A stretch of DNA of 5,713 nt from an uncultured Collinsella sp. (GTDB taxonomy: Bacteria; Actinomycetota; Coriobacteriia; Coriobacteriales; Coriobacteriaceae): assembly GCA_902496005.1 (NCBI GenBank), contig CABUZI010000104.1, positions 1 to 5,713 of the forward strand. The letters are read 5' to 3'. Of the stretch, positions 1 through 3,805 are shown piece after piece (position 1 is the first letter of the stretch; each line of letters begins with the position of its first letter). Position numbers and translations under genes: made by a program. The notes under the pieces are model-generated. The model had not been told where the DNA came from and did not search any database. It saw only the letters and a program-made list of their open reading frames with translations.

Positions 1-1
1 C

Positions 2-283
2 GCTCCCGTCGCTGCCCCTCAGCCTGCTGCCCCCGCCTATGTCGGCCGTCACAGCGCCGTGTTCCCTGAGGATACCGCCCGTATCTCGCGCGAGAGCATC
101 GAGCGGGCTGAGGCTATTGCCGCCGGCATTATGGAAAATCGTCGTCACGAGCGCGTCAATCAGATCCTCGAGGAAGAGATCGAGCGCCTGCAGTCCTCTA
201 CCGCCAAGCGTACGGGCCGTGCCTATTTGAGCGTTATCGAGGGCGGTACCGCCAGCTTCGCGCCGCTCCGCGCGGAGGCATAA
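2..283 (+). CDS. C-terminal part of an unrecognised protein (partial, runs in from the left edge)
   Basis: The reading frame is open from the left edge to a TAA at 281-283, so only about the last 93 residues are present and the true start lies outside the window. The visible part begins with an Ala/Pro-rich linker-like stretch (APVAAPQPAAPAYVG). It continues into a charged, probably helical segment rich in Glu and Arg (RISRESIERAEAIAAG, then QILEEEIERLQ) and ends in a short tail containing YLSVIEGG. No membrane segment is visible. I do not recognise a family and assign no function. The stop is 7 nt before the VanZ-family start, and the GGAGG at 274-278 inside this gene's last codons is the likely ribosome binding site of that next gene. 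The two are therefore probably co-transcribed and may be translationally coupled. A GTG at 59 could be read as a start, but the frame is open upstream and no ribosome site precedes it. Confidence 0.75.
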   Translation, partial: APVAAPQPAAPAYVGRHSAVFPEDTARISRESIERAEAIAAGIMENRRHERVNQILEEEIERLQSSTAKRTGRAYLSVIEGGTASFAPLRAEA

Positions 284-290
284 CTTCTGC

Positions 291-740
291 ATGGTTAAGA
301 TCAATCGAAAATGGGCGGTCGTGACCTGCCTGATGGCGCTCTTGATCTGGGGCAATTCGCTGGTTCCCGGCTCGGGGTCGGGCTCGCTGAGCCTAACGGT
401 CATGGAGGCTATCCGCGGTTTTCTGCACGGCGTGGGACTTCCATATGAATGGGTGACCAACTTTGCTGTTCGCAAGTGCGCGCATTTTACCGAGTATATG
501 GTGCTCGGCATCCTGGCAACGCACGCCTTTGATTTTGAGGGCCGGCGCACCTTTGACGTGCTGCTGCCCACGGCGGTGTTCCTGCTGCTGATTCCCTCGA
601 TCGACGAAACGATTCAGCTTTTTGTGCCGGGACGCGCCGGCATGATCACCGATGTGATGATCGACTGCTGTGGAGCGGCAACGGGCGTTGTGCTCCGATA
701 TCTCTTACGGTCGCTGATGTGCGCCAAAAAGGCCGCCTAG
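291..740 (+). CDS. VanZ-family integral membrane protein
   Basis: This 149-residue protein has about four hydrophobic segments: roughly residues 7-24, 64-80, 88-111 and 121-140. It carries the conserved VanZ signatures RKCAHFTEY at 61-69, D105-E106 with Q109, F111, G114 and R115 (SIDETIQLFVPGR), and D121 followed by a Gly-rich membrane segment near 128-132. VanZ-like domains are short membrane proteins. The founding member gives low-level teicoplanin resistance in enterococcal vanA clusters, but most chromosomal homologues have no proven substrate, so a resistance role should not be assumed. No other van gene is near. The ATG at 291 is supported by GGAGG at 274-278, about 12 nt upstream and inside the previous gene. 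The stop codon TAG (738-740) lies within the 5' arm of the terminator hairpin. Family assignment is firm; physiological role is unknown. Confidence 0.9.
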   Translation: MVKINRKWAVVTCLMALLIWGNSLVPGSGSGSLSLTVMEAIRGFLHGVGLPYEWVTNFAVRKCAHFTEYMVLGILATHAFDFEGRRTFDVLLPTAVFLLLIPSIDETIQLFVPGRAGMITDVMIDCCGAATGVVLRYLLRSLMCAKKAA

Positions 741-772
741 GACGTATTGTTTGGTCCTAGGCGGCCTTTTTT
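726..772. terminator. Bidirectional intrinsic terminator between convergent genes
   Basis: An 18 bp perfect inverted repeat pairs 726-743 (AAAAAGGCCGCCTAGGAC) with 754-771, with a 10 nt loop. A GC-rich core is flanked by A on the left and by T at 767-772, so transcripts from either strand would end in a hairpin followed by a U run. It closes the VanZ unit on the + strand and can also stop the sugar kinase transcript, which ends at 855 on the - strand. The VanZ stop codon is embedded in the stem. Confidence 0.9.
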
Positions 773-854
773 GTTTGAGGGCTTATTTGAGGCGTGGTGG
801 CGTCGTTCCGTAGATCGGATTTGCCGGGCGCGCCACGCCCCGTGGGTGCGTCTG

Positions 855-1745
855 CTACTGAAGCGCCTGTGCGCCCAGGGCCAGGCAGCCCATGATGCCC
901 TGCTTGCCCTCGAGGCTGTTGTTGACGATGTAGGTGTCGATATCGTTGACCTCGGGCGTGACGATGTAGCCGTTGAGCATCTCGGCACACTTTTTGCGTG
1001 CGAGCGGCACGATGGGGGTGTGGTCGGCCACGCCGCCGCCGATGATGATCTTTTGCGGCGCGTAGCACAGCGTGTAGGTCATGAGCGCCTGTGCCAGATA
1101 GCCCGCGAGCAGATCCATGGCCTCCGGGTCATCGGCCATGTCTCCGGCGCTCTTGCCATCCCAGCGCTTTTTAACGCCGGGACCGGCGATGAGGCCCTCG
1201 AGGCAGTTGTCGTGGAAGGGGCAGGCGCTATGCTCGCCGATGGTGTCACGCGGGTCGCGTGTGACCAGGATGTGACCGGCCTCGGGGTGCATCATGCCGT
1301 GGACGAGCTGACCGCCCGAGAGCACGCCGGCACCCACGCCGGTACCGATTGTCAGGTACACCACGTCGGTAAGGCCCTGCGCGCAGCCAAAGGTGACCTC
1401 GCCCAAGCAGGCGACGTTGACGTCGGTATCGTAGCCGCAGGGGACGTTGAGCTCGTTTTGGATGGTGCCCAGCAGGTCAAAGTAACGCCATGCGGTCTTG
1501 GGCGTCTCCAAGATCTTGCCGTACTGGGGCGAGGCAGGGTTGACCGCGGTGGGGCCAAAGGCGCCGATGCCCAGGGCGGCGATGCCCTTGTCTGCAAACC
1601 ATGCGTTGACGGCCTCGACGGTCTCCTGCGGGGTCGTGGTCGCAATCTGCTCGCGCTCCAGGACCGTGCCGTCCGCATAGCCCGTGGCGCACACCATCTT
1701 GGTGCCGCCGGCCTCGAGCGCTCCGATAAGCTGTTGCTCTGCCAT
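855..1745 (-). CDS. ROK-family sugar kinase, fructokinase-like
   Basis: The 296-residue protein is a cytoplasmic ATP-dependent hexose kinase. It most resembles the bacterial ROK fructokinase branch (fructose to fructose 6-phosphate). Visible signatures are the N-terminal phosphate loop EAGGTK (residues 11-16), GAFGP (61-65), the catalytic Asp in DTDVN (D108), the second phosphate motif GTGVGAG (134-140) and HPEAGH (153-158). The zinc-binding stretch CPFHDNCLEG (175-184) has the Cys-x2-His-x2-Cys spacing typical of ROK fructokinases rather than the multi-Cys form of ROK glucokinases and repressors. There is no N-terminal helix-turn-helix, so it is an enzyme and not a ROK repressor. The length is normal for the branch. 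The ATG at 1745 is preferred because GAGAGGGA lies just upstream and the homology begins there; a longer frame back to 1835 would cross the promoter and the upstream terminator. It is a single-gene unit. Exact substrate (fructose, mannose or another sugar) is not settled by sequence. Confidence 0.9.
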   Translation of the reverse strand: MAEQQLIGALEAGGTKMVCATGYADGTVLEREQIATTTPQETVEAVNAWFADKGIAALGIGAFGPTAVNPASPQYGKILETPKTAWRYFDLLGTIQNELNVPCGYDTDVNVACLGEVTFGCAQGLTDVVYLTIGTGVGAGVLSGGQLVHGMMHPEAGHILVTRDPRDTIGEHSACPFHDNCLEGLIAGPGVKKRWDGKSAGDMADDPEAMDLLAGYLAQALMTYTLCYAPQKIIIGGGVADHTPIVPLARKKCAEMLNGYIVTPEVNDIDTYIVNNSLEGKQGIMGCLALGAQALQ

Positions 1746-1783
1746 AGCGTCCCTCTCTCTTGGGCGAGTTGCTCCGTGACTAA

Positions 1784-1812
1784 AATATAGCGCTCCAAAT
1801 AAATTAAGAAAG
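1784..1812 (-). promoter_or_regulatory. Putative promoter of the sugar kinase gene
   Basis: On the - strand TATATT (1789-1784) is a good -10 box. A weak -35 candidate, TTTCTT (1811-1806) or CTTTCT (1812-1807), lies 16-17 nt upstream in an AT-rich spacer. A start site near 1777 would leave a leader of about 30 nt before the ATG at 1745. It sits directly after the terminator of the upstream aminotransferase, which supports separate transcription. The -35 match is poor, as expected for a regulated promoter. Confidence 0.5.
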
Positions 1813-1820
1813 CGCTGTAA
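1785..1820. promoter_or_regulatory. Paired AGCGCT operator-like palindromes
   Basis: AGCGCT occurs at 1789-1794 and again at 1811-1816, with centres 22 bp apart (about two helical turns). One touches the -10 box and the other overlaps the -35 region of the kinase promoter. The distal site in context, AGAAAGCGCTGTAA (1807-1820), resembles operators of LacI-family regulators and CcpA cre sites, which have a central CG in a dyad such as TGAAAGCGCTTTCA. Binding by a sugar-responsive LacI/GalR-type repressor is inferred; no such regulator gene is in the window. Confidence 0.4.
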
Positions 1821-1861
1821 AAAGAAGCCCCGCAACGCGGTGGGCGATGCGGGGCTTCTTT
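1821..1861 (-). terminator. Intrinsic terminator of the aminotransferase gene
   Basis: A 13 bp perfect stem (AAAGAAGCCCCGC at 1821-1833 with 1849-1861) has a 15 nt loop. Read on the - strand it ends in CTTCTTTTTA, giving a U run. It begins 26 nt after the aminotransferase stop codon and separates that gene from the kinase promoter. Confidence 0.85.
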
Positions 1862-1886
1862 GGTTGCTTTAGTTGCCGGGCCGCCC

Positions 1887-3068
1887 TTACCCGCGCGGTT
1901 TGATTTTATCACGCAGGGACTTGAGGTTCTCCAGCGCGGCGTTGAGTGTTTCGTCTCGCTTGGCAAAGTGGAAGCGGATCAGATGGTTGACGGGCTCGCG
2001 GAAGAAGCTTGATCCCGGCACGGCGCCCACGCCAACCTTGGAGGCGAGGTCCTCGCAGAAGTCGAGGTCGCTGTCGTAGCCAAACTCCGAGATGTCCATC
2101 ATGACGTAGTAGGCGCCCTGCGGTACGTTGTGCTCAAGACCGATGCTATCGAGCCCTTGGCAGAACAGGTCGCGCTTGGCGGTATAGAGGTCGAGCACCT
2201 CATCGTAATAGCTGTCGTCGAAGTTGAGGGCGGTAACGACGGCTTCCTGCAGGGGAGCGGCGGCACCCACCGTGAGGAAGTCGTGGACCTTCTTGATGCG
2301 CTCGGTGATCTCGGCCGGGGCGATGGTGTAGCCCAGACGCCAACCGGTGATGGAGTAGGTCTTGGACAGCGAGCTGCAGCTGATGGTGCGCTCGAACATG
2401 TTGGGCAGCGTGGCCATATAGAGATGCTCATGGGGCGCATAGACGATGTGCTCGTAGACCTCGTCGGTAATGCAGTAGGCGTCGTACTTTTTGCACAGGT
2501 CGGCAATAAAAGTGAGCTCCTCGCGCGTAAAGACCTTGCCGCAGGGGTTGGACGGGTTGCACAGGACGATGGCCTTGGGGTCGTTGTCGCGGAAGGCCGC
2601 CTCGAGGACCTCGCGATCGAAGTCGAACGTGGGCGGGTTGAGCGGCACATAGATGGGCTCAGCGCCCGAAAGAATCGTGTCGGCGCCGTAGTTCTCGTAG
2701 AACGGCGAGAAGATGACGACCTTGTCGCCGGGGTTCGTGACCGTCATCATGGCGGCCATCATGGCCTCGGTGGAGCCGCATGTGACCACGATGTTCTCGC
2801 TGGGATTGATCGGCATGCCCATAAAGTGCTCCTGCTTGGCGGCAAGCGCCTCGCGCATGGCCTGGGAGCCCCAAGTGATGGAGTACTGGTGGTAGAGCGG
2901 ATTGGGATCGGTAGCGATGGTGCTCAGGCTCTTGAGCAGTTGCGCCGGGGGATCAAAGTCGGGGAAGCCCTGCGAGAGGTTGACGGCACCGTACTTATTG
3001 GAGATGCGCGTCATGCGGCGGATGACCGAATCGGTAAATGTTGCCGTACGGTTGGAGAGTTCTTTCAT
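1887..3068 (-). CDS. Class I/II PLP-dependent aminotransferase
   Basis: The 393-residue cytoplasmic enzyme belongs to fold-type I, the aspartate aminotransferase superfamily. The N-terminal substrate motif NLSQGFPDFDPP (30-41) places it with the kynurenine/glutamine/methionine aminotransferase-like group. PLP-site residues are visible: GSTEA (98-102), NPSNPCG (171-177, N174), D202 and Y205 in TDEVYEH, the Schiff-base lysine K236 in SLSKTYSITGWRLG with R244, and the carboxylate-binding arginine R365 near HLIRFHFAK. All expected catalytic residues are present and the length is normal. The amino donor cannot be fixed by sequence; methionine, aromatic amino acids or glutamine are the group's usual substrates. 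The ATG at 3068 is chosen over the ATG at 3086 because AAAGGA (about 3074-3079) lies at proper spacing before it. It appears monocistronic, with a terminator at 1821-1861. Upstream it diverges from the tRNA operon. Confidence 0.92.
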   Translation of the reverse strand: MKELSNRTATFTDSVIRRMTRISNKYGAVNLSQGFPDFDPPAQLLKSLSTIATDPNPLYHQYSITWGSQAMREALAAKQEHFMGMPINPSENIVVTCGSTEAMMAAMMTVTNPGDKVVIFSPFYENYGADTILSGAEPIYVPLNPPTFDFDREVLEAAFRDNDPKAIVLCNPSNPCGKVFTREELTFIADLCKKYDAYCITDEVYEHIVYAPHEHLYMATLPNMFERTISCSSLSKTYSITGWRLGYTIAPAEITERIKKVHDFLTVGAAAPLQEAVVTALNFDDSYYDEVLDLYTAKRDLFCQGLDSIGLEHNVPQGAYYVMMDISEFGYDSDLDFCEDLASKVGVGAVPGSSFFREPVNHLIRFHFAKRDETLNAALENLKSLRDKIKPRG

Positions 3069-3130
3069 GCTTGTCCTTTCGAGCATTTGCAGTGGGGCAA
3101 GTTTACTCCTATGAAACCGGTGGGAATTGC

Positions 3131-3171
3131 TCGAAACGCGTTCGAAAAACTCTTTTCAAAATTCTTGAAAA
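3131..3171. promoter_or_regulatory. AT-rich dyad region between divergent aminotransferase and tRNA operon
   Basis: The 165 nt divergent intergenic region holds two small dyads. TCGAA (3131-3135) and TTCGA (3141-3145) flank ACGCG, and TTTTCAA (3153-3159) pairs with TTGAAAA (3165-3171) across a 5 nt gap. The second dyad ends 7 nt before the tRNA -35 box. They could be regulator sites for the aminotransferase or upstream elements of the tRNA promoter. I could not identify a convincing promoter for the aminotransferase here. Confidence 0.25.
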
Positions 3172-3178
3172 TTGGGGC

Positions 3179-3207
3179 TTGCATCGCGTGGCGTTCCTTG
3201 CAATAAT
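3179..3207 (+). promoter_or_regulatory. Promoter of the tRNA-His/tRNA-Lys operon
   Basis: TTGCAT (3179-3184) and AATAAT (3202-3207) are separated by exactly 17 nt and resemble the sigma-70-type consensus, with five of six bases of the -10 matching. Initiation would be near 3213, about 20 nt before the mature tRNA-His 5' end. A GC-rich stretch follows the -10 box, which is common at stringently controlled stable-RNA promoters. Confidence 0.65.
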
Positions 3208-3234
3208 AGTCGAGCGCGAAGCGCACAGGACACG

Positions 3235-3311
3235 GTGGGTGTAGCTCAGTTGGCTAGAGCGACGGGTTGTGGTCCCGTAGGTCGAGGGTTCGAGTCCCTT
3301 TACCCACCCCA
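3235..3311 (+). tRNA. tRNA-His (anticodon GTG)
   Basis: A full cloverleaf folds. The acceptor GTGGGTG (3235-3241) pairs with 3301-3307, with one G-U pair. The D stem is GCTC/GAGC (3244-3247, 3257-3260). The anticodon stem ACGGG/CCCGT has loop TTGTGGT and anticodon GTG at 3269-3271. The T arm is GAGGG-TTCGAGT-CCCTT, with one G-U pair. The base before position 1 is G (3234) and the discriminator is C (3308), giving the extra G-1:C73 pair diagnostic of tRNA-His. The CCA end is encoded (3309-3311). It is the first gene of a two-tRNA operon. Confidence 0.97.
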
Positions 3312-3333
3312 GTTCTTGCTTCGTGTTGATATC

Positions 3334-3409
3334 GGGTCGTTAGCTCAGTTGGTAGAGCAGGGGACTCTTAATCCCAAGGTCCAGGGTTCGACCCCCTGAC
3401 GGCCCACCA
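3334..3409 (+). tRNA. tRNA-Lys (anticodon CTT)
   Basis: The acceptor GGGTCGT (3334-3340) pairs with ACGGCCC (3399-3405), with one G-U pair. The D stem is GCTC/GAGC (3343-3346, 3355-3358). The anticodon loop CTCTTAA carries CTT at 3367-3369. The T arm is CAGGG-TTCGACC-CCCTG, the discriminator is A3406 and CCA is encoded (3407-3409). The outermost anticodon-stem position (G3360 against A3376) is a G-A mismatch, a small oddity that should be tolerated. It lies 22 nt after tRNA-His with no promoter between them, so the two are co-transcribed. Its 3' part is duplicated downstream at 3568. Confidence 0.96.
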
Positions 3410-3494
3410 AAGCATGTTAAGACGGTCAACTTCGGTTGGCCGTCTTTTTTGTTGACCTCGCATGGGGTCGAACCCGTCGGGGCGCGGAGCTGAG
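3390..3494 (+). repeat. Direct repeat copy A (tRNA-Lys 3' end + terminator + 44 bp tail)
   Basis: This 105 bp segment recurs at 3568-3674. It starts inside the tRNA-Lys T loop and covers the 3' T stem, acceptor, CCA and terminator. It then extends through GTTGACCTCGCATGGGGTCG to GGCGCGGAGCTGAG. The tail contains GGGGTCGAACCC (3464-3475), the reverse complement of the tRNA-Lys T-arm sequence GGGTTCGACCCC. No gene is coded here; open frames through it look like incidental translations of tRNA and terminator sequence. Confidence 0.95.
3419..3450 (+). terminator. Intrinsic terminator of the tRNA operon (UUCG loop)
   Basis: The stem AAGACGGTCAAC (3419-3430) pairs with GTTGGCCGTCTT (3435-3446), 12 bp with one T-G wobble. 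It is closed by a stable TTCG tetraloop and followed by T at 3445-3450. It starts 10 nt after the tRNA-Lys CCA. Confidence 0.92.
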
Positions 3495-3567
3495 GAAATG
3501 CGTAAGCATTTACCAGCGCAGCGCGCAAGGCGCTATAGCGCCGCAGCGGCCGCCTGCGAAGCAGGCT
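3495..3567. repeat. Run of short GC-rich hairpins between the two repeat copies
   Basis: This 73 bp stretch is made almost entirely of small self-complementary units. AAATGC-GTAA-GCATTT lies at 3496-3511, with a GNRA-type GTAA loop. GCGC-AAG-GCGC (3523-3533) overlaps the perfect 14 bp palindrome GGCGCTATAGCGCC (3529-3542). GCCTGC-GAA-GCAGGC lies at 3552-3566. There is no T run after any of them and no credible start codon with a ribosome site. It resembles a REP-like intergenic repeat or a structured RNA segment; which of the two is unknown. Confidence 0.6.
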
Positions 3568-3587
3568 GACCCCCTGACGGCCCACCA
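3568..3587 (+). pseudogene. tRNA-Lys 3' fragment (tRNA remnant)
   Basis: Twenty bases identical to the end of tRNA-Lys (last T-loop bases, 3' T stem, 3' acceptor strand, discriminator A and CCA) are present. The preceding hairpin run contains no D arm, anticodon arm or 5' acceptor strand. It cannot fold as a tRNA. It is either the remnant of a second tRNA-Lys or part of a duplicated attachment-site-like segment. Confidence 0.8.
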
Positions 3588-3596
3588 AAGCATGTT

Positions 3597-3630
3597 AAGA
3601 CGGTCAACTTCGGTTGGCCGTCTTTTTTTT
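3597..3630 (+). terminator. Second copy of the UUCG-loop terminator
   Basis: The hairpin AAGACGGTCAAC-TTCG-GTTGGCCGTCTT (3597-3624) is identical to the operon terminator and is followed by T at 3623-3630. It is part of repeat copy B and would catch transcripts that read through the first terminator. Confidence 0.9.
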
Positions 3631-3687
3631 GTTGACCTCGCATGGGGTCGAACCCGAAAGGGCGCGGAGCTGAGCTATCTGCACTGT

Positions 3688-3759
3688 GATTCCCTTAGGG
3701 AAAACACGGCTAAAGCCCCGTAAGCGTGTTCTCCTTAGGGGAATCCTGCTTTCGGGGCT
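3688..3759. repeat. Long imperfect inverted repeat with possible pseudoknot
   Basis: A 21 nt arm (3688-3708, starting GATTCCCTTAGGG) is complementary to 3725-3745 with three non-Watson-Crick positions, and the loop is 16 nt. Each arm can also fold on itself: TTCCC-TTA-GGGAA at 3690-3702, and TTCTCC-TTA-GGGGAA at 3729-3743. AGCCCCG in the loop (3714-3720) is complementary to CGGGGCT outside the stem (3753-3759), allowing a pseudoknot or an alternative fold. It lies 46 nt past the flavoprotein stop, between convergent transcripts. It may serve as a - strand terminator, but the U run is short. The rest of this gene-free stretch (3746-3805) is AT-rich with nothing I can name. Confidence 0.65.
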
Positions 3760-3805
3760 CGATGTATGTTGAGAAATTGTGATCAAACTCAAAGTGAAAA
3801 TCGAA

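Larger units (their letters stand above)
3568..3674 (+). repeat. Direct repeat copy B
   Basis: This 107 bp copy matches 3390-3494 except for two extra T in the terminator T run (eight instead of six) and one block of three changes (AAA at 3657-3659 against TCG at 3477-3479). The offset is 178 bp before the T run and 180 bp after it. Homology starts abruptly at the T-loop G (3568) and stops abruptly after GCTGAG (3674). The near identity suggests a recent duplication or ongoing gene conversion. Confidence 0.95.

Noticed and set aside
291..740. Glycopeptide resistance determinant
   Set aside because: Only a VanZ-like domain is present. No vanH, vanA, vanX or two-component genes are visible, and chromosomal VanZ-family proteins are common without a resistance role.
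747..1790. Long + strand open frame (347 codons) opposite the sugar kinase
   Set aside because: It is antisense to a clear ROK kinase with all motifs, starts inside a terminator hairpin, and its protein (rich in Val, Gly, Asp and His) shows no family motif. Such mirror frames are common in GC-rich DNA.
2130..3206. Long + strand open frame (358 codons) opposite the aminotransferase
   Set aside because: It is antisense to a complete PLP aminotransferase and runs into the tRNA promoter region, with no recognisable domain.
3390..3674. CRISPR array
   Set aside because: There are only two copies, about 105 bp long, containing a tRNA end and a terminator. Unit and spacer sizes do not fit CRISPR.
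3390..3674. Intact integrated element with attL/attR
   Set aside because: Only 73 bp lie between the copies and no integrase or cargo gene is present. At most this is a scar, so it is kept as a hypothesis in the findings.
3172..3723. Open frames through the tRNA and repeat region, including a repeated FFVDLAWGRTR peptide
   Set aside because: They translate tRNA, terminator and duplicated non-coding sequence. The repeated peptide simply reflects the DNA repeat, and no ribosome binding site supports a start.
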